This document shows, piece by piece, positions 45,026 to 56,204 of a stretch of DNA of 64,000 nucleotides; position 1 is the stretch's first letter; every line of letters begins with the position of its first letter. The DNA lies in contig NZ_BSFQ01000002.1 in the NCBI RefSeq assembly GCF_027922425.1, positions 248,001 to 312,000 of the forward strand. The letters are read 5' to 3'. This stretch comes from Pseudonocardia halophobica (lineage in GTDB: Bacteria > Actinomycetota > Actinomycetes > Mycobacteriales > Pseudonocardiaceae). The notes under the pieces were generated by a model, which worked only from the letters and a program-made list of their open reading frames with translations, searched no databases and had not been told where the DNA came from. A program made the position numbers and the translations under genes.

Positions 45026-47287
45026 ATGGCGGAGGAGTTCCGGGACCGCGACGGATCGCACGAGCAGACCGATCACGAGCAGGCGCACGAGCCGTCCGAG
45101 ATCACCTACGCGGAGTATCTGCACCCCGCGCGGCCGCGCAGCCTGCGCCATCGCGCGCGGGTGAAGTCGCCGTTCGCGCGCCGGTCGGTGGCGCAGGACG
45201 GGCCGGCGACGGGGGAGAACCCGGCGTATGTCGACTGGCTGCTCAGCCAGTCGATGCTCGCCGACGCCAACGAGATCGCCCGGCAGTTCTCCGGCCAGGG
45301 CACGATGTGGCAGAACCCGTTCGCCGCTCCGGGGCCGCGTCACGCCGTCGAGACGGCGTCGGTGTGGTTCACCGCGTACCCGATTTCGTTGATCACGCGG
45401 TCCGGGGAGTCCTTCCTCGGCGCGCTGGGGGACGAGGAGCTGTGGAAGGCGTTCGCCGCGATCGGGATCGAGGGGGTCCACACCGGGCCGGTCAAGCGCG
45501 CCGGTGGTATCTCCGGCTGGCAGTACACGCCCAGCGTGGACGGCCACTTCGACCGGATCAGCACCCAGCTCGACCCGGCCTTCGGCACGGAGTCGGAGTT
45601 CCGGGCGATGTGCGGGATGGCGACCTGGTACGGCGGCACGATCATCGACGACGTGGTGCCCGGGCACACCGGCAAGGGCGCGGACTTCCGGCTCGCGGAG
45701 ATGAAGTACGGCGACTATCCCGGCATCTATCACATGGTCGAGGTCGAGCCCGAGGACTGGGGGCACCTGCCCGACGTCCCGCAGGGGCGGGACTCGGTCA
45801 ACATCGACACCTCGACGGAGGACTGGCTGGAGAAGGCCGGCTACATCATCGGCCGGCTGCAGCGGGTGATCTTCTTCGCCGAGGGTGTCAAGGAGACGAA
45901 CTGGAGCGCCACGCGGCCGGTCGTCGGGGCGGACGGTGTGGAGCGCCGGTGGGTGTACCTGCACTACTTCAAGGACGGCCAGCCCTCGATCAACTGGCTC
46001 GACCCGACCTTCGCCGGGATGCGGATGGTGATGGGCGACGCCCTGCACTCGCTGACCGACCTCGGCTCCGGCGGGCTGCGCCTGGACGCCAACGGCTTCC
46101 TGGGGGTGGAGAAGAGCACCGAGGGCATGCCGGCGTGGTCGGAGGGCCATCCGCTGTCCGAGGCGGCCAACCAGCTCATCGGCAGCATGGTCCGCAAGGT
46201 CGGCGGGTTCACCTTCCAGGAGCTGAACCTGACCATCGACGACATCAGGATCACCTCCGAGGCGGGCGCGGACCTGTCCTACGACTTCATCAACCGGCCC
46301 GCCTACCACCACGCCTTCGCCACCGGCGACACGGAGTTCCTCCGGCTGACCCTGCGCAGCTCGCTCGACTGCGGTGTCGACCCGGCCTCGCTCGTGCACG
46401 CCCTGCAGAACCACGACGAACTCACCTACGAGCTCGTCCACTGGGCGTCCGGCCACAAGGACGACGTCTACACCTACAAGGGCGAACAGATCACCGGGGG
46501 CGAGCTGGCCGAGACGATCCGCGCGGACCTCGTCGCGCACCTCACCGGCCCGCAGCGCCCCTACAACCTGATCTTCACCACGAACGGGATCGCCTGCACG
46601 ACCGCGTCGGTCATCGCCGCGGTGCTCGGCTTCCCCACCCTGGATGCGATCGACGACGGCGAGGACCGCGACCGCATCCGGCGGGCGCACCTGCTGCTGG
46701 CCATGTTCAACGCCCTGCAGCCCGGGGTGTTCGCGCTGTCGGGCTGGGACTTGTGCGGCATGCTCACCCTCCCGCACGAGGACGTCGCCGAGCTCATCGA
46801 GGGAGGCGACACCCGCTGGATCCACCGTGCCGCCCACGACCTGATGGGCGTGGCCCCGCGGACCCGCAAGTCCGAGGCCGGTATGCCCCGCGGGCGCAGC
46901 CTCTACGGGTCCCTGCCCGCGCAGCTCGAGGACGAGACCAGCTTCGTCCGCCAACTCCAGGCGATCCTCGCCGTCCGCCGCCACTACGGCATCGCGACCA
47001 GCCGCCAGGTCGACGTCCCCGACGTCTCCCACAAGGGCATGCTGGTCCTCGTCCACGAGCTCGACGATCCCGGGCACCTGCAGCTGACCGTACTCAACTT
47101 CGCCAACGAGCCGATCTGGGGCACCGTGCGCTCGGAAGCCCTGCCCTCTGGCGGCCAGGTCTGCAACATGTTCAACGAGGAGCCCCTGGGGACCGTGGAC
47201 GACCTGCAGAGCTTCGGCGTCGAACTCGCCCCGCACCAGGGCATGTCACTGCTCGTGCGGCCTCCGGAGCCCGAGGAGGCGCACTGA
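45026..47287 (+). CDS. GH13 alpha-amylase-family enzyme, trehalose-synthase-like
   Basis: A 753-residue GH13 protein. Region I is [11 protein letters not shown], region II RLDANGF with nucleophile Asp354, region III FQELN with acid/base Glu399, region IV NHDE with Asp464. Compared with classical TreS (about 570-600 residues) it has an ~85-residue charged N-terminal extension and an inserted [15 protein letters not shown] region. Databases usually label such proteins maltose glucosyltransferase. GGGGAGCAGC precedes ATG 45026. It stands without treY, treZ, glgE or mak, so a trehalose role is inference. Confidence 0.8.
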   Translation: MAEEFRDRDGSHEQTDHEQAHEPSEITYAEYLHPARPRSLRHRARVKSPFARRSVAQDGPATGENPAYVDWLLSQSMLADANEIARQFSGQGTMWQNPFAAPGPRHAVETASVWFTAYPISLITRSGESFLGALGDEELWKAFAAIGIEGVHTGPVKRAGGISGWQYTPSVDGHFDRISTQLDPAFGTESEFRAMCGMATWYGGTIIDDVVPGHTGKGADFRLAEMKYGDYPGIYHMVEVEPEDWGHLPDVPQGRDSVNIDTSTEDWLEKAGYIIGRLQRVIFFAEGVKETNWSATRPVVGADGVERRWVYLHYFKDGQPSINWLDPTFAGMRMVMGDALHSLTDLGSGGLRLDANGFLGVEKSTEGMPAWSEGHPLSEAANQLIGSMVRKVGGFTFQELNLTIDDIRITSEAGADLSYDFINRPAYHHAFATGDTEFLRLTLRSSLDCGVDPASLVHALQNHDELTYELVHWASGHKDDVYTYKGEQITGGELAETIRADLVAHLTGPQRPYNLIFTTNGIACTTASVIAAVLGFPTLDAIDDGEDRDRIRRAHLLLAMFNALQPGVFALSGWDLCGMLTLPHEDVAELIEGGDTRWIHRAAHDLMGVAPRTRKSEAGMPRGRSLYGSLPAQLEDETSFVRQLQAILAVRRHYGIATSRQVDVPDVSHKGMLVLVHELDDPGHLQLTVLNFANEPIWGTVRSEALPSGGQVCNMFNEEPLGTVDDLQSFGVELAPHQGMSLLVRPPEPEEAH

Positions 47288-47381
47288 GTGCGACGGCTAC
47301 CGGGGCACCATCGGAGGTCCTCGCGAGGCAGCGTCCAGGCGTATCGAATGGCGGCGGGATGAGGACGTCGGGCGAGGAGTG

Positions 47382-47843
47382 ATGGGCTGCTCGTCGAGCG
47401 GCTTCGTCGAGAGCGCCCAGCTCGTCGGCGTCTCGGCGCTGGAGGGCTGGCTGGCCGAGCACTGCTCCTCGCGCCTCTTCCTGTGTACGACGCGAAGCGA
47501 CGAGGTCGTACTGCGCGCCGCGGCCTCGCGGGGCGTTCCCCTCGACCATCTTCGGATCGGCGGCGAGCGACCGACGACACCGCTCGCGACAAGCACGCGA
47601 GTGAGGACGCGCAGCGTGTCCAAGACACGCGCCTGCGCCGAACTCGGCGGTCTGCACGAGGACTTCCTGCTCCTCGACGATGCGCAAGCGCTCCGGCTGG
47701 CCTACGACGACCATGACCGTCTCGTTGTCGGTTTCGTCGAGCCCGAGGACGCGGTGAACCGCTATCGCCTGATTCGTGACGTGCTCTGGGTGGCAGCCGG
47801 CCAGGCCGACAGGCACTTCCTCCGATCGAGCTCGACGAGCTAG
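47382..47843 (+). CDS. hypothetical protein with DUF6879-like C-terminus
   Basis: About 153 residues. The C-terminal part (DFLLLDDAQALRLAYDDHDRLV, then NRYRLIRDVLWVAA) resembles the end of DUF6879-type proteins associated with XRE regulators in actinomycetes. The middle (residues ~60-90) is Arg/Thr-rich and fits no family, suggesting a compensated frameshift or decay. GAGGAG lies very close to the start. It may be a broken gene. No XRE partner is found upstream. Confidence 0.45.
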   Translation: MGCSSSGFVESAQLVGVSALEGWLAEHCSSRLFLCTTRSDEVVLRAAASRGVPLDHLRIGGERPTTPLATSTRVRTRSVSKTRACAELGGLHEDFLLLDDAQALRLAYDDHDRLVVGFVEPEDAVNRYRLIRDVLWVAAGQADRHFLRSSSTS

Positions 47844-47882
47844 TTCGGGAAGCTCCGGCACCTCTCGTCGCGATGCGGTCGC

Positions 47883-48203
47883 TCAGGTCGACGGCGGCCG
47901 GTATCGGACATCCCGCTGCGTGGCCTCGTCCAGCTGCTCGGGTGTCAGCAGGACGGTCGTCCGCGAGATCGCGGCACCGGAGGCGGCCGTCCGGAGGCTC
48001 AGGGCTGCCGCAGCGACGTCGTCCGGTACCTCGCCGATGACGACCACGTCGTGGGGCCCGAACGCGAAATAGCAGGCCTCGACCCGTCCGCCGACGCTCT
48101 CCACCGCCTCGACGATCGCTGCCCGCCGCGCGCTGCCGCCCTGGTCGAGCACACCGCGCGCCCCGTCGGGCGAATAGCTCACCTGCCACAGGTACCTCGG
48201 CAT
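47883..48203 (-). CDS. GYD-domain protein
   Basis: A 106-residue ferredoxin-like protein starting MPRYLWQVSYSPDGARG, with ACYFAFGPHDVVVIGEVPDD in the centre, the signature of the GYD family (PF08734), small proteins of unknown function. GAGGAAGG 9 nt upstream sets the start at 48203 rather than the longer frame. Monocistronic. Confidence 0.85.
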   Translation of the reverse strand: MPRYLWQVSYSPDGARGVLDQGGSARRAAIVEAVESVGGRVEACYFAFGPHDVVVIGEVPDDVAAAALSLRTAASGAAISRTTVLLTPEQLDEATQRDVRYRPPST

Positions 48204-48309
48204 CGTCGCCACGCCTTCCTCGGGGGTGGGCCGTGACGAGCCATCCTCCACCACCTGAGCCGCCCGCGCGAGAACCCGTGCCGGGCGAGATCTCCCGTGC
48301 GGGCGCCCC

Positions 48310-48396
48310 GTCCTCCGATCGCCCGACAGCCGGATCCCCTTGCGTATCGGGCCGCGGGCCGACGGTGGGAGGCCGGGATCGGCGGCAGAGTTCCCC
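48310..48396 (+). repeat. 87-bp dispersed leader element, copy B
   Basis: Ungapped partner of 34247-34333 (68/87 identical). It is followed 29 nt later by AAGGGGAA at 48425-48432 and a GTG start at 48437, then a translationally coupled MFS gene. A GCCGA/TCGGC stem (48358-48382) is possible in both copies. A cis-acting leader is the preferred reading. Confidence 0.75.
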
Positions 48397-48436
48397 CATC
48401 ACCGACCACACCAGGCCACTCGTGAAGGGGAACCAC

Positions 48437-48643
48437 GTGAGCAGCGCAGCCACATCCGCCGTCCCGACCACCCGGGCTCATCGTCGTCGGCTCCGCGACG
48501 TCGACGACGCCCTGCAGGGCGTCGCGACCTCCTCGAGCGTCCGCCCGCCGGCCGAGCGGCTCACCGGGCCGCCGGAGGACCTCGTCCACGCCATCGACGG
48601 CACTCGCCCGCTCACCGCCGCTGACCGACGAGTGTCGCGATGA
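48437..48643 (+). CDS. small hypothetical protein coupled to the MFS gene, 68 aa
   Basis: A 68-residue Arg-rich ORF (RAHRRRLRDVDDALQGV) starting at GTG 48437 behind AAGGGGAA and ending in an ATGA overlap with the MFS gene. No family is recognised. It could act mainly as a translated leader that couples ribosomes to the transporter gene. Confidence 0.5.
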   Translation: MSSAATSAVPTTRAHRRRLRDVDDALQGVATSSSVRPPAERLTGPPEDLVHAIDGTRPLTAADRRVSR

Positions 48644-50037
48644 GCGCGCTCCGGCTGTCCGCCCGCCTGGACCGCCTGCCGATCGGCCGGTTCCACCGCC
48701 GGGTGCTGCTCGCTCTCGCCGTCGCCTTCGTCTTCGAGTTCGGCGACCTCAACACCTTCGCCTACGCCGCGCCGGCGCTGCAGCAGCACCTGCACCTGAC
48801 GGTGGCCGAGATCGCCTTCGTCACCTCCGCCGCCTTCCTCGGCATGTTCCTCGGCGCGGTCGGCGGCGGCCGCTTCGCCGACGCCGTCGGCCGCCGGCGC
48901 GCCCTGCTCCTGTCGGTGACCTTCTTCTCGGTCAGCTCGCTGCTCAACGCGGTGGTGTCGACCGTGCCGACCCTGGCCGCGGCGCGGCTCCTCACCGGCA
49001 TCGGGCTGTCGGCGATGACCATCGCCGCGACTGCGTACCTCTGCGAGGTCATGCCGGCGCGGCTGCGCGGCCGGATGCAGTCGGCCGTGATGGCCATCGG
49101 GCTGGTCGGTATCCCGATCATGTCCTTCGCCGCACGCGGGATCGTCCCGCTCGGCACCGAGACCTGGCGCTGGGTCTTCGTCTTCGGCGCCCTGGGGGTG
49201 CTCGCCCTGCCTCTCATCGCCCGGCTGCCGGAGAGCCCCCGCTGGCTGCACCAGCACGGCATGCACGAGCGGGCCGCCGCCGCGGTCGACCGGATCGAGA
49301 AGGCCACCGCTGCCGATCCCGGCTCACTACCTCCGCTGCCCCCGACGCCGGACGTGGCCCCGTCCACGTCGCGCCCCGGCTACCGTGCCCTGTTCCGCGG
49401 GCCCCTCGGCCGTCGCACGCTGATGCTCGCCGTCGTCTGGGTCTTCCAGACCCTCGGGTTCTACGGCTTCGTCGCCTGGGTGCCCACCCTGCTCGCCGCG
49501 CACGGCTTCGACCTGGTGCACAGCCTGACCTTCTCGGCCCTGACCACCCTCGGCGCCGTGCCCGGGGCGCTGCTGGCCTGGCCGCTCTCGGACCGCTTCG
49601 GCCGCAAGACGCCCATCGCGCTGATCGCCACCGGCATCGCCGCCTGCGGCCTGGCCTACGGCCTGACCTTCAACCCGGTGGCGATCGTCGTCTTCGGCTT
49701 CCTGGTCAACGCGCTCACCCAGACGTTCGCCGCGCTGCTGTACGCCTACACCCCGGAGCTGTACCCCACCGAGCTGCGCAGCTCCGGCAACGGCCTGGTC
49801 TACGGCGTCGGCCGGCTGGCCAACATCCTCGGTCCGATGATCGTCGCCGCCGTCTTCGGGACGTTCGGCTACAGCCCGGTCTTCCTCTACATCGCCGGCT
49901 CCTGGGCGATCGTCGCCCTCACCGTCGCCCTGTTCGGCCCGCGGACCGGGATGCAGCAGCTGGAGAACCTCCAGGGTGCAGATTCCGCGCCCGCGCAGTC
50001 GGTCCTGCCGGGCCCGCCGGTTCCGGCGACCCGCTAG
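48640..50037 (+). CDS. MFS transporter (sugar-porter/aromatic-acid symporter type)
   Basis: A 465-residue, 12-TM carrier. DLNTFAYAAPAL in TM1, GRFADAVGRRRAL after TM2, RLLTGIGLSAMTIAATAYLCE in TM4, LPESPRWLHQHGM before the central loop and SDRFGRKTPIAL between TM8 and 9 are all MFS signatures. It is expressed behind the 87-bp leader and the 68-aa ORF. The neighbouring hmgA and esterase hint at an aromatic or ester substrate, without proof. Confidence 0.88.
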   Translation: MSALRLSARLDRLPIGRFHRRVLLALAVAFVFEFGDLNTFAYAAPALQQHLHLTVAEIAFVTSAAFLGMFLGAVGGGRFADAVGRRRALLLSVTFFSVSSLLNAVVSTVPTLAAARLLTGIGLSAMTIAATAYLCEVMPARLRGRMQSAVMAIGLVGIPIMSFAARGIVPLGTETWRWVFVFGALGVLALPLIARLPESPRWLHQHGMHERAAAAVDRIEKATAADPGSLPPLPPTPDVAPSTSRPGYRALFRGPLGRRTLMLAVVWVFQTLGFYGFVAWVPTLLAAHGFDLVHSLTFSALTTLGAVPGALLAWPLSDRFGRKTPIALIATGIAACGLAYGLTFNPVAIVVFGFLVNALTQTFAALLYAYTPELYPTELRSSGNGLVYGVGRLANILGPMIVAAVFGTFGYSPVFLYIAGSWAIVALTVALFGPRTGMQQLENLQGADSAPAQSVLPGPPVPATR

Positions 50038-50077
50038 CTCGGGCTCCCATCCGTAGCCCGTTGCGTCAGACCACCGA

Positions 50078-50103
50078 GATGTGGACCTTCCGAGGTCCAC
50101 ATC
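50078..50103 (+). terminator. perfect 11-bp hairpin after the MFS gene
   Basis: GATGTGGACCT (50078-50088) and AGGTCCACATC (50093-50103) pair perfectly around TCCG. It lies 40 bp past the MFS stop and 160 bp before the next start. No U tract. Confidence 0.65.
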
Positions 50104-50264
50104 CGTGTGTGTCGAGGGCACCGGAACCGAGGACGTTGTGCTCTGCGCGGCCCGGCACCCTCCGGCGCACGCTGAGGTCGTCGGCAGCGGTGCGCTGCCG
50201 ACCTCGTGGGGAAGAACGACGGGTCAGGCGCTGCCTCGCGCGCCGCGGGACGAGGGAGGAACCG

Positions 50265-51500
50265 ATGACGCACACGACCGAGCGCAGCTCCACGCGGGTG
50301 CGCGGGTTCACCGATCCCGAGCTGGACTTCCAGCTGCTGCGCCAGCTCGGGTCGGCGGCGTACGGGGGCGCGTCGATCGGCGAGCCCCTCGCCGTCGCGG
50401 CGACGCTCGGGGACGGCGTGGCGGGCTGGACCGACGGGTTCGCTGCGCTCGCCGAGCGCCAGCGCGCGGACGCCGGGGCGCGCGCCGCGGCAGGGCACCC
50501 GATCAGCGCCCGGGACCGGTTCCTGCACGCCTGCAACAGCTTCCGCGCTGCGGAGTACTTCGCCCCCGCGGGCACCGCCCGGCAGGCCGAGCTCGGGCTG
50601 GCCAGCCGGGCCGCGTTCCTCGCTGCGGCCCCGTACCTGCCGGGGCGGGTCGAGGAGCTGTGGCTGCACTGGGAGGACCAGCGGCTGCCCGGATACCTGT
50701 GCACGCCACCGGACGAGGCCGGGCCCGGGCCGATCCTGGTCGCCACGAGCGGGTTCGACGGCACGCTGGAGGAGACCTACCTGCAGGTCGGTCGGGCGGG
50801 CCTGGAACGGGGCTGGCGGGTGCTGGTGATCTGCGGACCCGGGCAGATGGACGTCACCCGCACCGAGCCGCACACCCACTTCGTCCCCGACACCGAACGG
50901 TGGGTCACGCCGTGGCTGGACCACGTGCTCGCCCGGCCCGAGGTCGACCCCGAACGGCTGGCGCTGCTGGGCATCAGCCTGGGCGGGTACTGGGTCACCC
51001 GCGCCGCCGCCCACGACGACCGGATCCGGGCGCTGGTGGCGAACTCCCCGATCGTGGACCTGCACGCCTACCAGGTGGCGTTCGTGGCCCCGTACGTCGG
51101 AGGGGACCCGGAGGTCGTCCTCGCTCCCGGGGACGACCTCCGGCTCGACGACATCGACACCCTGCCGGACACCGAGATGCCCGCTGCGGCCAAGGAGCTC
51201 GCACGCTCGCTCATGACGCGGTTCGGCCGGGCGAGCTTCCTCGACACCTTCGCCTACCTGCGCGGCTTCCGCGTCGATCCCGCCGCCGTGACCTGCCCGG
51301 CGCTCGCACTGGTCGGCTCCGGAGAGGGCGGCGAGCCACGGGCCCAGTTCGAGCGGTTCTGCGCCGAGGTCGCCGGCCCCGTGACCGCCCACACCTTCAC
51401 CGCGGACGACGGCGCCGACACCCACTGCCAGCTGGGCAATCTCGCCTACTCGGCGGCCGTGGTGTTCGACTGGCTGGAGGAGCTGTTCGCACGGGGATGA
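50265..51500 (+). CDS. alpha/beta hydrolase, FrsA/2,6-dihydroxypseudooxynicotine hydrolase-like
   Basis: A 411-residue protein: an N-terminal ~130-residue helical cap (AERQRADAGARAAAGHPISARDRFLHACNSFRAAEYF region) followed by an alpha/beta hydrolase domain with nucleophile Ser238 in GISLGGYW and the His in GADTHCQLG. This two-domain build is that of C-C hydrolases and FrsA-like esterases. ATG 50265 follows GGGAGGA. Substrate unknown. Confidence 0.82.
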   Translation: MTHTTERSSTRVRGFTDPELDFQLLRQLGSAAYGGASIGEPLAVAATLGDGVAGWTDGFAALAERQRADAGARAAAGHPISARDRFLHACNSFRAAEYFAPAGTARQAELGLASRAAFLAAAPYLPGRVEELWLHWEDQRLPGYLCTPPDEAGPGPILVATSGFDGTLEETYLQVGRAGLERGWRVLVICGPGQMDVTRTEPHTHFVPDTERWVTPWLDHVLARPEVDPERLALLGISLGGYWVTRAAAHDDRIRALVANSPIVDLHAYQVAFVAPYVGGDPEVVLAPGDDLRLDDIDTLPDTEMPAAAKELARSLMTRFGRASFLDTFAYLRGFRVDPAAVTCPALALVGSGEGGEPRAQFERFCAEVAGPVTAHTFTADDGADTHCQLGNLAYSAAVVFDWLEELFARG

Positions 51501-51511
51501 CGGGCTCGACC

Positions 51512-51540
51512 CCTCGCTCGGTCCTGGTGACCGAGCGAGG
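51512..51540. terminator. bidirectional terminator hairpin
   Basis: CCTCGCTCGGTC (51512-51523) and GACCGAGCGAGG (51529-51540) form a perfect 12-bp stem with a CTGGT loop, between the convergent hydrolase and hmgA genes. Confidence 0.7.
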
Positions 51541-51558
51541 CGGGGCCGACGCACGAGG

Positions 51559-52890
51559 TCAGCGCTCGAAGCCTCGTTCGATCCCGGCCCAGACGCCGTC
51601 GTAGTCGGACTGGCGGTGGACCGCGGCGTGCGCGAAGTCGGGGACCGTGATGGGCCAGCGGGTCTCGAACATGAAGGCGAGGGTGTCGGCGATCTTCTGG
51701 GGTGCGAGCTCGGCGGCGCTGGCCTTGCGGTAGGTCTCGGCGTCGGGGCCGTGGGCGCTCCACATGTTGTGCAGGCTGGCGCCGCCGGGCAGGAACCCTT
51801 CGGCCTTGGCGTCGTACACGCCGTGGACCAGGCCCATGAACTCGCTCATGATGTTGCGGTGGTACCAGGGCGGGCGGAAGGTGTCCTCGCCGACGAGCCA
51901 CCGCGGGGCGAAGACGACGAAGTCCGCGTTCGCCTGACCGGGCGTGTCGGTGGGTGAGGTGAGCACCGTGTAGATCGACGGGTCCGGGTGGTCGTAGGAG
52001 ACCGTGCCCAGGACGTTGAACCGGGCGGTGTCGTACTTGTAGGCGGAATGGGTGCCGTGCCAGGCCACGACGTCGAGCGGGGAGTGGTCGTAGTCGGCGG
52101 CCCACAGCGCGCCGGCGTACTTCTGCACGACCCGGACGGTCTCCTCGCGGTCCTCGTAGGCGGCGACGGGGTAGAGGAAGTCGCGCGGGTTGGCCAGGCC
52201 GTTGGCGCCGATGGGGCCGAGTTCGGGCAGGACGAAGGGCTGGCCGTAGTTCTCGCAGACGTAGCCGCGGGCGGGGCCGTCGGGCAGCTCGACGCGGAAC
52301 CGGACACCGCGGCCGATGACGGCGATCTCCCCGGGCGCGACGTGCAGGCGGCCGTACTCGGTGTGCAGCAGCAGGGCACCCTGCTGGGGGACGATCAGGA
52401 GCTCGCCGTCGGCGTTGACGAAGTAGCGGTCGGTCATCGACCGGTCCGCGGCGTAGAGGTGGATGCCGATGCCGGCGCGCTGGCGGACGTCGCCGTTGAC
52501 CCCGACGGTGTAGAGGCCGTCGACGAAGTCGGTGGGCTGGCCGGGCAGGGGCAGCGGGTCCCAGCGCAGCCGGTTGGGGTCGGTGATCCCGGTGGTGTCC
52601 GGGGCCGAACGCAGCAGGCCGGTGTCGATGCGGCGGAACGGCGGATGCGCGGCCGAGGGCCGGATCCGGTACACCCAGCTACGCCGGTTGACCGCGCGGG
52701 GCTCGGTGAACGCGGTGGCGCTGTGCTGCTCGGCGTAGAGCCCGAGCGGGGCGCGCTGGGGGGAGTTGCGGCCCACCGGGAGCGCCCCGGGCACCGCTTC
52801 GGTGGCGTGCTCGTTGCCGAACCCGGACGCGTAGGTCAGCTCCGCTCCGGTGGCCTGCGCGGCGGCGGGCGAGGGCAGGGTGCTGGTCAT
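51559..52890 (-). CDS. hmgA: homogentisate 1,2-dioxygenase
   Basis: A 443-residue HmgA, opening the homogentisate ring with O2 in tyrosine/phenylacetate breakdown. [15 protein letters not shown] near the start, [32 protein letters not shown], the iron-ligand segment [15 protein letters not shown] and [12 protein letters not shown] are all family signatures. GGAGAAGG precedes ATG 52890. The downstream maleylacetoacetate isomerase and fumarylacetoacetase genes are not in the window. Confidence 0.98.
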   Translation of the reverse strand: MTSTLPSPAAAQATGAELTYASGFGNEHATEAVPGALPVGRNSPQRAPLGLYAEQHSATAFTEPRAVNRRSWVYRIRPSAAHPPFRRIDTGLLRSAPDTTGITDPNRLRWDPLPLPGQPTDFVDGLYTVGVNGDVRQRAGIGIHLYAADRSMTDRYFVNADGELLIVPQQGALLLHTEYGRLHVAPGEIAVIGRGVRFRVELPDGPARGYVCENYGQPFVLPELGPIGANGLANPRDFLYPVAAYEDREETVRVVQKYAGALWAADYDHSPLDVVAWHGTHSAYKYDTARFNVLGTVSYDHPDPSIYTVLTSPTDTPGQANADFVVFAPRWLVGEDTFRPPWYHRNIMSEFMGLVHGVYDAKAEGFLPGGASLHNMWSAHGPDAETYRKASAAELAPQKIADTLAFMFETRWPITVPDFAHAAVHRQSDYDGVWAGIERGFER

Positions 52891-53024
52891 CGACCTTCTC
52901 CTTCGTCGGTCGAATGTGCGAGTCGGTTCGAGGGTGTCAGAGGTGCGTGCCGGCGTCGACGACGATCACGAGGCGCATCCCCGCCGTGGGGCCGGAGCAC
53001 CGCTCGTCGCCAGGAATGCCCGGA

Positions 53025-54293
53025 TCAGCTTCCGGGCGGCATCGGTGGGGCGTCGCCGGGGACGAGCGTCGCGGCGATCTTCCGCCACAGGACGTCGGCG
53101 GAGTTCTTGTAGCCGCCCGTGGTCGGGTCGAAGGCGGCCTGGTCGAAGGTGACGGCGACGGCGATGGCGACCTTCTGCGAGGGCAGGTAGGCGTAGGCGC
53201 CGGCCTCACCGGAGAACAGCGGGTTCTGCAACACCCAGTTGCCGGAGGAGACGATCCCGAGCCCGTAGGTGTAGGCGGGCGACTGCGGGTGGCAGGTCGT
53301 GCATCCGGGCAGGGTCGTCGTCCTGCCGATCAGGTCCTTGGTCAGCATCTTCTGGTAGGACTCCGGCGACAGGAGCGTGCCCGAGCCGATGGCCACGGCC
53401 GTGGCGTTCAGGTCGTGGATGTCGGTGGTCTGGATGGCTCCGTGGGTGATCGTCCACGACGGGTTCCAGTAGGTCGACTCCTCGTAGAAGGGCGTGCCGG
53501 CGGGAATCTTGAGCGCCTGACGGCGCTCGGACGTGTAGGCGTGCAGCGCGGGCTCCGGGATCGCCGGTGTTCCCGGGTCGGTCGTGTCGTGCAGCCCGAG
53601 GGGGCCCAGCACCTTCTGCTGCAGGAGCGAGGCGACGTCCTGCCCCGTGATCTTCTCGAGGGCGAGTCCGAGGATGACGTAGTTGGTGTGCGAGTAGTTC
53701 CAGTTCGTCCCGGGCTCGTAGAGGAGCGGGTGTGCGGTGCTGATCGCGATGAGCTCCTCGGGGGTGACGGTCCGGAACGGGTTCGCGTACTGCGCGTCGT
53801 CCAGCTCGGGGGTGGTCACGTAGTCCACGTAGCCCGAGGTCATCTGGGCCAGTTGGCCGAGGGTCACCTTGTCCGTGTAGGGGATGTCGGGCAGCCACGT
53901 CGAGACCTTGTCGTCGAGGCTCACCTTCTTCTCGTCGACGAGCTGCAGCAGCGCGGTGGAGACGTACGAGATGGCCACGGCGCCGTTGCGGAAGTGCATG
54001 TCCGTCGTCGCGGGCACGCCGGGCATCGACTCGCCGACGGCCTGGGTGGTGATCTCCTTGCCGTCGAGGGTGACGCTGACGATCACGGCTCGCAGATGGG
54101 CGTCGGCCATGGCGTCCTTGACGACCTTCATCACCGCATCGGCCTTGGCCGGGTCCGTCGACGCCGACGACGGGCCGCCGCTCGACGTCGAGGACGACGG
54201 CGCGGTGCCGGACGTGCACGCAAGGCACAGGCCGAGGACACACGACAGCACGAGGAGCGTGCGCAGCGGCACCCCTCTGGTCACGCCGTCCAT
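53025..54293 (-). CDS. beta-lactamase/DD-peptidase-fold lipoprotein lacking the catalytic SxxK
   Basis: A 422-residue exported protein. A basic N-terminus, hydrophobic core and LCLACTS suggest a lipoprotein signal with Cys26, followed by a Ser-rich linker. The fold is that of class C beta-lactamases/esterases: KVSLDDKVSTWLPD, LAQMTSGYVDYV and LYEPGTNWNYSHTNYVILG. Where active members read G-S-x-x-K this protein reads GAVAI (Ala105, Ile108), and the YxN triad reads Tyr200-Ser-His202, so nucleophile and general base are gone. ATG 54293 follows GGAGG. A binding rather than hydrolytic role is likely. Confidence 0.85.
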   Translation of the reverse strand: MDGVTRGVPLRTLLVLSCVLGLCLACTSGTAPSSSTSSGGPSSASTDPAKADAVMKVVKDAMADAHLRAVIVSVTLDGKEITTQAVGESMPGVPATTDMHFRNGAVAISYVSTALLQLVDEKKVSLDDKVSTWLPDIPYTDKVTLGQLAQMTSGYVDYVTTPELDDAQYANPFRTVTPEELIAISTAHPLLYEPGTNWNYSHTNYVILGLALEKITGQDVASLLQQKVLGPLGLHDTTDPGTPAIPEPALHAYTSERRQALKIPAGTPFYEESTYWNPSWTITHGAIQTTDIHDLNATAVAIGSGTLLSPESYQKMLTKDLIGRTTTLPGCTTCHPQSPAYTYGLGIVSSGNWVLQNPLFSGEAGAYAYLPSQKVAIAVAVTFDQAAFDPTTGGYKNSADVLWRKIAATLVPGDAPPMPPGS

Positions 54294-54536
54294 CGCCGCC
54301 TCCAGCTCGAGAGCGTCGTGCATGGCAGCAGGCCTCGACGGCCCCGTTCGGCGGTCATTCCCGGGTCGTCGATCGGGTGGAGAACCTTACCCGCACTCCG
54401 GTGGCCTGTCCTGCGCCTCGGCGGGGCCGGCGCAGTCCCGGATCCGGGACGGTGAGCACCCCGTCGAGGTAGAGCGCGCGAGGGGATGTGAGGTCCACTA
54501 ACAGCACCACACGCCACTCGAACCGGGGCGGTTCCG

Positions 54537-56200
<1,664 letters not shown>

Positions 56201-56204
<4 letters not shown>

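Noticed and set aside
47288-47378. Possible XRE regulator partner upstream of the DUF6879-like ORF
   Set aside because: Only 90 bp remain between genes and no helix-turn-helix can be read in any frame.
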